This document shows positions 33,415 through 39,846 of a DNA stretch of 39,846 bases, piece by piece. Positions within the stretch are counted from its first letter, which is position 1; each line of letters starts with the position of its first letter. Under the pieces are notes generated by a model. It did not search any database. It saw only the letters and a program-made list of their open reading frames with translations, and had not been told where the DNA came from. The translations under genes were made by a program, and so were the position numbers. The stretch comes from UBA4722 sp044221135 (lineage in GTDB: Bacteria > Pseudomonadota > Gammaproteobacteria > DSM-16500), in assembly GCA_044221135.1 (NCBI GenBank), contig JBGAPT010000016.1, forward strand, positions 1-39,846. The letters are read 5' to 3'.

Positions 33415-34596
33415 TGTGTTGTTCGAATTGTTATTTCTGCATGCAACTCTATGTAAACGACTTCTAAATACTGGTATAATCTCTCTCCTTATGAATTTCA
33501 TATATCTTTTATACTCATTTTTCGGATTGCTGCTTAAACTACTCAAGCCGGGTGGTGTCAAAGCCATATCTGCTGAAAATATTTTACTTAGGCAACAGCT
33601 AATTACATTGAAACGCCGCCATAAGCGCTCACCGAAATTGACATTATCAGACCGCTTGAATTATGGATTATTGATGCTTTAGTTAATCCAAAACGCTTAT
33701 CAAAAATAGCTGTCATTATTAAACCAGGCACATTACTTAAGTTTCATAAGGCGCTTGTTGAGCGAAAATATCGGTTATTATTTTCTAATAAATCAAAGCA
33801 AAAGCCTGGCCCAAAAGGGCCTAACCAAGAAATGGTTAGCCTTGTTATTGAAATGAAAAAGCGTAATCCAAGCTTTAGTTATTTACGTATCGCTATGCAA
33901 ATTAAAAATGTATTTGGAATGACTATTGATAAAGGCATAGTTAAGCGGATTTTAGATAAATATACTCCACTCAATGCAGGAGATGACGGTCCTTCATGGC
34001 TTGCTTTTCTCGGTCAGATGAAAGATAGCTTATGGTCAATTGATTTATTTAGATGTGAGTCTATCCTATTAAAATCGCATTGGGTCATGGTTGTGATGGA
34101 TCAATTCAGTAGGAAAATTATTGGTTTTTCTGTGCATGCGGGCGATGTAAATGGAACTGTACTTTGTTGTATGTTTAATAAGATCATCGCAAGGAAAGCA
34201 TTGCTAATCCATCTCAGCACAGACAACGATCCACTTTTTAATTTTTATCGATGGCAAGCTAACTTACGAATTTTAGAAATAAATACGATAAAATCTGTGC
34301 CTTACATTCCGATATCACATCCATTTTCTGAACGATTAATTGGTACGATACAACGCGAATTTCTTGACCGTACTCTATTTTGGAATCAACATGATCTGGA
34401 ACTTAAACTAAATCAATTTAAAAATTATTACAACGATTGGCGTGCTCACAGCTGATTAGATGGTGTGACGCCTACCCAAAGTTCTTTCAAATTAGAAAAA
34501 AGCGTTATGCCAATTGGAAGCTATGGCTGGAAGAAATTCTGTGGAGACCTATTTCAATTGCCCGTTGCCGCTTAAACTAGGAGTTCGAACAGGACA
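33415..34596 (+). mobile_element. Decayed DDE-transposase insertion sequence with terminal repeats
   Basis: The ends TGTGTTGTTCGAAT and, inverted, TGTCCTGTTCGAAC match at about 12 of 16 positions and begin with TG. The plus-strand transposase reads from the ATG at 33491 (ENILLRQQLITLKRRHKRSP), shifts frame near 33660, continues through the integrase core (WSIDLFRCES, HLSTDNDP, HPFSERLIGTIQREFLD for the D-D-E), meets a TGA at 34453-34455, and would end at 34575. One frameshift and one stop make it a pseudogene. It belongs to the IS3/IS481-like integrase-core group. Confidence 0.85.
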
Positions 34597-34839
34597 GGTA
34601 ATCTCTAGGCAAGTCTCTTTACCCAGAAATGATAGATGACGAAAACGTAATGTACGTCCTAAGCCATGCCCGCGTGTAGGTTTTCCGCAGATCCGACAAC
34701 ATAAATGGGCTCGAGTACTTTTAACAACGATAGTAACCTCTCTATTGTTAGGAGAATTATGGATTGCTGTGACAATGATATCTGGTAAATTTAATAGTGT
34801 CGTGAAAAATGCTAGCGTGTCGGGGCTATTGTTAACCAT
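34549..34839 (-). pseudogene. ISL3-family transposase, N-terminal fragment
   Basis: Residues 1-83 carry the ISL3 zinc-finger pattern CCRICGKPTRGHG and LRFRHLSFLGKETCLEI. The match stops at about 34597, exactly where the right end of the neighbouring IS lies. The last 15 codons are read from that IS. The start has a good GAGG site. Disrupted and non-functional. Confidence 0.85.
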
Positions 34840-34895
34840 CAGGATACCTCGCTTTTTTCCATTTTTAATTAATGGCCAAGTTTACTAAATACTGC

Positions 34896-34922
34896 TATTC
34901 CACGCAAAGACGCGAAGAGCCA
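34896..34922 (+). repeat. 27-bp dispersed repeat copy
   Basis: Begins TATTCCACGCAAAGACGCG. It matches 39651-39677 in inverted orientation at 26 of 27 positions. It lies in the 5' part of the HigB-like gene. Confidence 0.75.
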
Positions 34923-34962
34923 AAAATTATCAGATGAAATAATTAAAAAAGCAATTACTGAA

Positions 34963-35241
34963 ATGGAAAAAGGACTTTTTGAAGCTTCATTAGGCAGCGG
35001 GTTATATAAGAAACGAGTCGCTAAAAGTGGATACGGAAAAAGCGGTAGCTATAGAAAGCTCGTTGCTTTTTTAGTTAAAGAAAAAGCCTTTTTTGTTTAT
35101 GGCTTTTCAAAAAATAACCGCTCTGATATTAACGAAAAAGAACAAAAGATTTATAGGCAACTTGCGAAACATTTTCTTAGTATGACAGAGAATGAGATTC
35201 AAAAAATGCTGATGGATAGAAAACTATATGAGGTAAAGTGA
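34963..35241 (+). CDS. HigB/RelE-family toxin, 5' end apparently damaged
   Basis: The 92 aa from the first in-frame ATG match the RelE/HigB group (YKKRVAKSGYGKSGSYRKLV and AFFVYGFSKNNRSDI), which as a ribosome-dependent mRNA nuclease halts translation. The ATG lacks a ribosome site. The family usually has about 25-30 more residues. The upstream frame is open back to 34873 and reads AKSQKLSDEIIKKAITE, but has no start codon and is entered by a 27-bp dispersed repeat. Another frame starts MAKFTK at 34872. So a repeat insertion or frameshift probably broke the N-terminus. The antitoxin gene follows at one base. Confidence 0.8.
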   Translation: MEKGLFEASLGSGLYKKRVAKSGYGKSGSYRKLVAFLVKEKAFFVYGFSKNNRSDINEKEQKIYRQLAKHFLSMTENEIQKMLMDRKLYEVK

Positions 35242-35242
35242 T

Positions 35243-35566
35243 ATGAAAAAAACATTACTTGAAGTCGCACATGAAATGGCAAACGATCTCTATGAAGCAG
35301 AGGTAATTGATGCTGTGACAATGCGTGAATATCAATCCGTTTTCATCCCTGCTGTTCGCGAATTAACTGCCAAAGAAATCAAACGTATTCGCTTACATGA
35401 AAAAATGAGCCAGGCTATTTTTGCTAAATATCTTAATACCAGTACATCTACAATTAGGCAATGGGAAAAAGGCACTAAACACCCTCGAGGAACTTCACTT
35501 CGATTACTTAATTTAGTAGCAGCGAATGGTTTAGAGATTATTGCCTCAAGCGAGTTTGTTTCGTAA
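35243..35566 (+). CDS. HigA/NadS-like antitoxin with XRE helix-turn-helix
   Basis: A 107-aa partner of the toxin. Residues 45-100 hold the HTH: ELTAKEIKRIRLHEKMSQAI, then KYLNTSTSTIRQWEKGTKHP and a dimer helix. The ATG follows the toxin stop by one base and has GAGG. Toxin-first order is typical of higBA-like pairs. It should repress the operon and neutralise the toxin. It appears intact. Confidence 0.9.
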   Translation: MKKTLLEVAHEMANDLYEAEVIDAVTMREYQSVFIPAVRELTAKEIKRIRLHEKMSQAIFAKYLNTSTSTIRQWEKGTKHPRGTSLRLLNLVAANGLEIIASSEFVS

Positions 35567-35595
35567 CCCTCTATTTTTGCCTTATCTCGATATTT

Positions 35596-35891
35596 TCAAA
35601 ATTTTGAACGGATTTCGGCTAAGGAAATACATGTCATTTTATTTAAGATGCTACAGCCAACAATGGCTTCTTGACGTTGGCGTTCAAATTCACGCGAGTG
35701 CAGTTGATTACCAAGAATTAGTTTGTATCGACCGATCGCACGCTCCGCTTGATTTCGTTTTCCATAATCACGACCACTCTGCTACTTCAGTCGACCATAA
35801 CATTTTATTTCTCTTAAATTTCGGTTGCGCATCCAATGATGATACGTTTCATCTATTGCATTATTTCTTGGTGGAATCACAATATCAACCT
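35596..35891 (-). pseudogene. IS5-family-like transposase, C-terminal fragment
   Basis: On the minus strand about 97 codons read VIPPRNNAIDE, NRNLREIKCYGRLK, a TAG stop, then GRDYGKRNQAERAIGRYKLI and SREFERQRQEAIVGCSILNKMT. This is the DDE-domain C-terminus of IS5/IS4-type transposases, where the TAG replaces the usual Trp. The plus-strand ORF over the same stretch is spurious. Confidence 0.8.
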
Positions 35892-35936
35892 ATGAAAAAT
35901 GATTATCTAATGAACCGTAAACAGCATTAGAATTAT

Positions 35937-36578
35937 ATGCCGTATCCGCTCATGAAAGATATTATTCTCATGGTTGTTCGTTGGTATGTCTCTTATTCTT
36001 TAAGCTATCGGAATATAGAAGAGTTAATGTTAGAGAGAGGAATTCCAGTTGATCATTCAATACTAAATCGTTGGGTTATTGAATATGCTCCACAGCTTGA
36101 AAAAGAATTTCGTAAAAATTATAAAAGAAAAGTTGGCAGTAGTTGGAGAATGGATGAAACGTATATTAAGATCAAAGGGAAATGGTATTATTTATATCGT
36201 GCTGTAGATAAAGGAGATGATACAGTTGATTTCATGCTATCAAAATCCCGAGATGAATTTGCTGCAAAAGCCTTTTTTACCAAAGCAATTAGATCAAATG
36301 GATTACCAGAGAAAATAACGATTGATAAAAGTGGCGCGAACAAAGCAGGAATTGATGCGATTAATTTACAACTCATTATAAAATATTTGAATAATATTGT
36401 TGAACAAGATCATCGAGGTATTAAGAGAATCACTAAACCGATGATGGGGTTTAAGGCGTTTTATTCAGCAAAAGCAACGTTAGCTGGAATTGAACTTTAC
36501 CAAATGCTGAAGAAAGGACAGCACATTAATGCTAATAATTAAACGACATTCAAACAATTTTATGCATTAGCAGCATAA
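35937..36578 (+). pseudogene. IS6-family transposase, decayed
   Basis: VVRWYVSYSLSYRNIEELM, SSWRMDETYIKIKGKWYYLY (first Asp), ITIDKSGANKAG (second Asp) and KYLNNIVEQDHRGIKRITKP (Glu) are IS6 motifs. Between second Asp and Glu there are 25 residues instead of about 34, an in-frame deletion. A TAA at 36540-36542 precedes the usual ending FKQFYALAA, which is still readable up to 36578. The N-terminal 20 residues are missing. No terminal repeats were found. Confidence 0.85.
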
Positions 36579-36686
36579 TTGCGTCTAGAAAAAATTACGT
36601 CTTGGGTTTTTACAAGCAATATACAAATACGGAACTCTCTGGCAGCCACTCAAATAAGGACTGAGATTTGACAAAACCATCAATAT

Positions 36687-37547
36687 TTATGATAAAAGCG
36701 GGGTTATTCGTTTAGTCACCTGAGATGAAGAAGAAAAGGTTTCTCTTTTAGTGTCTGTGCTTAAAACATGAGAAGGTCGCTTTTTCGTTTTAAAAAATCC
36801 ATTATTAAGATACGAACAACCTGCAGTATAACTACAAACGGTTTTAACAAGGTCTTCTGAAGGAAATATGTTAGCTAAAGTAGAATGTAGCTGTGTAGTG
36901 TGCGATTTTTGTTTTTCAATTTCTTCATTAGCTGCCTTGATTACTCCTGGATGCAAAGCGTATTCCAAAAAAGTTCTGCCTTGAGAATTAGTAGAAGCAG
37001 CGCCATGTTCAATCAGCAAGGTCATACTTTCTCTGGAGCCAAGATATGAAGCATACATAAGAGCCGTCATATGTGTGTAAGGAAGCCGTTGGCCATACAA
37101 ATTTTGGCGAGTTACAGCAGCGGAGTTAACAAGATTCTCTTGATCGATATTAGCGCCCGACTGAAGCAGTTTTAATAAATTATCGTGATTCTCTCTACGT
37201 ATCGCTTTGACAAGAGGAAATTCTCCTGATTTGTCGGGTTTTGTACAACTTGCACCACTGTTTATTAAAAAAGAAGCCATTTCTGAACACCCTGCGGCTA
37301 AAGCAGTAGTTAGAGGCGTTTCTCCTTCAGAGTGCAATGCAGGATGAGACATGTTAATGTCCATCTTTCCTTTTGTTAATAATATGCTTACCATTTCTAT
37401 TTGCCCGCTGCTTGCTGCATCGTGCAATATAAAACCGTTGGTTTTGGGGTTTATTTGCTCAATGGCATCTTCAGGGTCATACTCCATATCCTGCAAGAAA
37501 AGAAGATGCTCTTCTTTTTGAAAAAGGTCTTTCAGTAAAAAAGGCAT
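36687..37547 (-). CDS. Ankyrin-repeat protein, candidate effector
   Basis: A 286-aa protein with about five ankyrin repeats between residues 36 and 200: NGFILHDAASSGQIEMVSIL, ETPLTTALAAGCSEMASFLI, GEFPLVKAIRRENHDNLLKL, and MTALMYASYLGSRESMTLLI. The C-terminal 80 residues are polar, with Lys/Arg and Ser/Thr clusters (KTKKRPSH). The ATG is preceded by GAGAGG. A sigma-70-like promoter is at 37615-37643. Ankyrin proteins of this kind are typical host-directed effectors of amoeba- and arthropod-associated bacteria. Confidence 0.9.
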   Translation of the reverse strand: MPFLLKDLFQKEEHLLFLQDMEYDPEDAIEQINPKTNGFILHDAASSGQIEMVSILLTKGKMDINMSHPALHSEGETPLTTALAAGCSEMASFLINSGASCTKPDKSGEFPLVKAIRRENHDNLLKLLQSGANIDQENLVNSAAVTRQNLYGQRLPYTHMTALMYASYLGSRESMTLLIEHGAASTNSQGRTFLEYALHPGVIKAANEEIEKQKSHTTQLHSTLANIFPSEDLVKTVCSYTAGCSYLNNGFFKTKKRPSHVLSTDTKRETFSSSSQVTKRITPLLS

Positions 37548-37614
37548 AGTTTTATTATCCTCTCCTCAACTTGTTCTTACTTTTAAGTGACAATTAATAG
37601 GCGTATTTTTGGTA

Positions 37615-37643
37615 ATTATAGCGAATTTTATCCACATGAGCAA
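37615..37643 (-). promoter_or_regulatory. Putative sigma-70 promoter of the ankyrin gene
   Basis: On the minus strand TTGCTC and TATAAT are spaced 17 bp. The predicted start is about 60 bp upstream of the ATG. Confidence 0.5.
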
Positions 37644-37742
37644 TAGTCAATGTTAATGTAAGTGACATGATCTATCTGAATTTATAGCATGTGAGTTGTT
37701 CAATTTTTAACCTATTGAATACCCTATGACTAAAAATGCTAG

Positions 37743-39320
37743 TTACTTCCCTCCCATTCCACTGACTTTTCTCATTGTCCGAGGAGGAGAAGGGTCAGTT
37801 AAAGGTCGCTCATACAAACCCTTTTCGGCTTGATAAAAGCATTCTGGACATGATGGAATTACTTGTACTGTATTTGTCTCTGGATCTACTAAGAAATAGC
37901 TTTCTCCTAAGTCCTTAAAAGTTTTTCCATTTTGAGGATCCAAAGCCCACGCTTTTATTTTTTGATATTCAGCAGCAAGTTTTGGCTCCGCACAAGCATA
38001 CATGTCGCTCCCAGAATGTTCTCTGTCATATGTAAAACGATATTGCGCTGCGGAACCGATTGGTGAAATATTTGCAGAATTAACAACTAATACTTTATCG
38101 AAATAGCCTGCAAGACAACCGTCCTTTTTTAATTCTTCTGCTGCCATTTGATCTAGTGCTTCTAAGTTTCTCTTGTTCTGTTCTATTTCATGTGATTTTT
38201 TTTCTACCCAAGCACTTCCTTTTTTTTCTCTTTTTTCGTTGAGTTCCGCTACTCCAGATAGAGCAAGCAAAAGTACTCTTTCGTCTCCCACCTGAATGCC
38301 TATCATCCCTATACAATATTCTTTTTTAAAATAATTTTTCCATGGATTATTATCAAGTATTTTTTCTGCAAGAGTAACACGATCAACTTCTTCTAGTGTA
38401 TACTCTTCTACCCCTGTTCTGGTAACGACCAATTCTGGGTTGCTGTCTCTTTTTATTGATTTTATTTCTCTCTCAGGATGATGAACCGAGCGAGATATCC
38501 AGCCATTTGTCATCCTATATTCTTCCTCTCCTACTTCTTTTTTCTCAAGATGGTAACAATTATTATTTATCATACAGTTTGTCCCCAGCTCACGATATGC
38601 GCGTTCAGCTTTCGCAGGAGTGGAAAAAAAAATCATATCGCTCCTTGTTCCCCTTATTATTTCTTCTGGCTTCTCTTGTCTGATTTGTTTCATAATGTCT
38701 TCAAGTTGGTCTGGGTTCAGAATCGTTAGAAAAGCTGTTTCTGTTTCTTCTACTGGTGTGAGATTGGGATCAATTAGACTAAGTTGTAATGTGTTTCCTT
38801 TAAGCGATATTTTATATGTCGTCTTTAAGATTACTTCTTCCGGCTGATCTTTCCCTTCTCCTACTTCTTCCGATTGAGACGATAAGCTAGTTGCACCTTT
38901 AGATTTACCTTTTTTTACTCCAGGAATTCCCCTCGCTGTATCTTCTCTCTCCCTTTTTGGTCTTGAAGCGTCTGACATAGGACTTACACCTTCATTTTTT
39001 TCTGGTTGTTTTTCTGGAGAGAGGTGATATGGTATCTCATCTGTCATCTTGTGTTCTTTCTCTGGGAGAAAGTGTGTTACCAATTCAAGATATGCTTGGT
39101 TAGCTGCTTCGGGAGTGGAAAAAATAATCGTATCGTTCATGTCCGTACTCACTCGTGCAGTGTCAAGTGCCTTTTGTTTGATTTGTTCCTTAATGCCTTC
39201 AAGTTCCTCTGGGTTCAGAATCGTTAGAAAAGCTGTTTCTTCTACTGGTGTGAGATTGAGATCAATTAGACTAAATTGTAATGTGTTTTCTTGAAGCGAT
39301 ATTTTATATCTGCTTTTCAT
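37743..39320 (-). CDS. Two-repeat protein with C-terminal cytidine-deaminase-like domain
   Basis: A 525-aa protein. Residues 4-81 and 169-246 are near-duplicate modules (YKISLxxNTLQxSLID, LTPVEET, AFLTILNPxxLE, IxFSTPxxAxxAY) joined by a polar linker with basic clusters (RPKRERED, VKKGKSK). The C-terminal 210 residues have a deaminase layout: a strand pair ending in VLLLALSG (349-356), then CAEPKL with Cys443-Ala-Glu445, then SCPECF with Cys491 and Cys494. This gives the (H/C)AE and CxxC zinc site of toxin-type deaminases. The ATG has AAGGAGG, and a sigma-S-like -10 lies 38 bp upstream. Substrate is unknown; nucleic acid or protein glutamine are both possible. Confidence 0.75.
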   Translation of the reverse strand: MKSRYKISLQENTLQFSLIDLNLTPVEETAFLTILNPEELEGIKEQIKQKALDTARVSTDMNDTIIFSTPEAANQAYLELVTHFLPEKEHKMTDEIPYHLSPEKQPEKNEGVSPMSDASRPKREREDTARGIPGVKKGKSKGATSLSSQSEEVGEGKDQPEEVILKTTYKISLKGNTLQLSLIDPNLTPVEETETAFLTILNPDQLEDIMKQIRQEKPEEIIRGTRSDMIFFSTPAKAERAYRELGTNCMINNNCYHLEKKEVGEEEYRMTNGWISRSVHHPEREIKSIKRDSNPELVVTRTGVEEYTLEEVDRVTLAEKILDNNPWKNYFKKEYCIGMIGIQVGDERVLLLALSGVAELNEKREKKGSAWVEKKSHEIEQNKRNLEALDQMAAEELKKDGCLAGYFDKVLVVNSANISPIGSAAQYRFTYDREHSGSDMYACAEPKLAAEYQKIKAWALDPQNGKTFKDLGESYFLVDPETNTVQVIPSCPECFYQAEKGLYERPLTDPSPPRTMRKVSGMGGK

Positions 39321-39357
39321 ATTCCCTCCTTGTGCTCTGACTTTATATTGAGCTATT

Positions 39358-39368
39358 TTAAGTATAGG
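39358..39368 (-). promoter_or_regulatory. Putative sigma-S-type extended -10 (CCTATACTTAA)
   Basis: The minus strand reads CCTATACTTAA about 38 bp upstream of the deaminase-like gene. The same core is at 2347-2357 and 5153-5162. Confidence 0.5.
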
Positions 39369-39497
39369 CCATTGAATAAAAAATTGTTATTATATTTACA
39401 TGCATCTGCATATATTTGTTTTTATTAGTTTTTTTGTTAAATTACTTGCAAAAATTTTAGATAATGACGCATGATTTCTAGTTTCTTAACACCCCAT

Positions 39498-39573
39498 GGT
39501 TGAGTAGAATAACTAGATTGCTCTAGTCAAACCCTCGTTAGAACTGGACGTGCAGAACTACTGCATCCAGCTC
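39498..39573 (-). ncRNA. Group II intron 3' end (domains V and VI), remnant
   Basis: On the minus strand 39573-39541 forms the 33-nt hairpin GAGCTGGATGCAG...CTGCACGTCCAGTTC, with the AGC triad and CG bulge of domain V. It is followed after a short linker by a second hairpin (39533-39498) with an ACTAGA-GCAA-TCTAGT stem and a longer lower part, like domain VI. No reverse-transcriptase ORF precedes it; an ISL3 fragment does. So only the intron end remains. Confidence 0.55.
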
Positions 39574-39650
39574 ACGATAGATCAGAGACCTCTCTCTTTT
39601 TCAGCAAGTTTTGAACATCGATATTGTTTTCCCTTTTCTAGGAAAATTAA

Positions 39651-39677
39651 TGGCTTTTCGCGTCTTTGCGTGGAATA
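39651..39677 (-). repeat. 27-bp dispersed repeat, second copy
   Basis: Inverted relative to 34896-34922, 26 of 27 bases equal. It abuts the end of the ISL3 fragment. Confidence 0.75.
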
Positions 39678-39678
39678 T

Positions 39679-39846
39679 TCAAAAAGCAGCTACTGCTGGA
39701 GGGAATCTATTCATACCTAGCGTATCTATTATTAACCTTTGAAATAGTTTTGTTGTACTTGATAAACCGTAACATCTCCGTTTTAATACCTTTACTTTAT
39801 TATTAAACTCTTCAACAAATCCGCTATTGTTTCTTTGTATAAAATA
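39679..39846 (-). pseudogene. ISL3-family transposase, C-terminal fragment
   Basis: From the right edge, 55 codons read NNSGFVEEFNNKVKVLKRRC, YGLSSTTKLFQRLIID, the typical ISL3 transposase ending, then diverge and stop at 39679. The upstream part lies beyond the window, so it may be truncated or whole on that side. Confidence 0.85.

Noticed and set aside
35541..35930. Plus-strand 129-aa ORF
   Set aside because: The minus strand of the same stretch encodes a recognisable transposase C-terminus, and the plus ORF has no ribosome site or family match.

Overview
The window is AT-rich, densely coded DNA from a gammaproteobacterium. The left edge carries the housekeeping gene gltX (partial). The rest looks like the accessory genome of an intracellular Legionellales/Coxiellaceae-type bacterium (inference). 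The grounds are a run of orphan genes for coiled-coil, ankyrin, membrane-anchored and eukaryote-like enzyme domains, very few metabolic genes, and many decayed insertion sequences. I cannot name the species.

Layout. (1) 1-17,000 is an effector-like cluster. It holds orphan proteins at 934-4666 (one with 13-residue repeats, one coiled-coil), a long coiled-coil protein (5236-7146), a membrane protein (7427-8479), a LuxR-type regulator (8542-9324), a BMT5-like rRNA-methyltransferase fold with basic NLS-like motifs (9430-10248), ogt (11229-11765), a secreted Cys-containing protein, a poly(ADP-ribose) glycohydrolase-like protein with C-terminal membrane helices (12515-13915), and a thioesterase fused to a Lys/Gln-rich tail that runs into an assembly gap (15419-16885). 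(2) 16,972-20,621 holds a TipA-like MerR regulator with a classical 19-bp-spacer promoter, a shikimate-kinase-like protein with a damaged P-loop, and an ankyrin gene followed by, or split from, an orphan ORF.

(3) 20,736-30,571 is a complete integrated element bounded by 48-bp direct repeats that are the 3' half of a tRNA-Asn gene. It carries a tyrosine integrase, a DUF1016 nuclease-like protein, an AlpA-like regulator, a zinc-ribbon/Toprim primase, a RepA-like ATPase, a cluster of twelve TGCAAC hexamers that looks like an iteron origin inside a small gene, and a DUF5681 protein. An opposite-strand cargo group includes a lipoprotein and a periplasmic protein. Neither flanking repeat is joined to a tRNA 5' half, which suggests that the DNA to the right is an older island in the same tRNA.

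(4) 30,572-39,846 holds an AbiEi/AbiEii toxin-antitoxin pair with a sharp promoter and palindromic operator, small membrane proteins, an IS graveyard (a DDE element with TIRs, ISL3 pieces, an IS5-like piece, a decayed IS6), a HigB/HigA-like pair whose toxin gene looks damaged at its 5' end, an ankyrin protein, a two-repeat protein ending in a cytidine-deaminase-like zinc site, and the 3' end of a group II intron.

The most unusual content is the set of candidate host-directed enzymes: BMT5-like methyltransferase, PARG and deaminase. Three orphan genes share the extended -10 element CTATACTTAA, which matches the published sigma-S (RpoS) consensus and suggests common growth-phase control.
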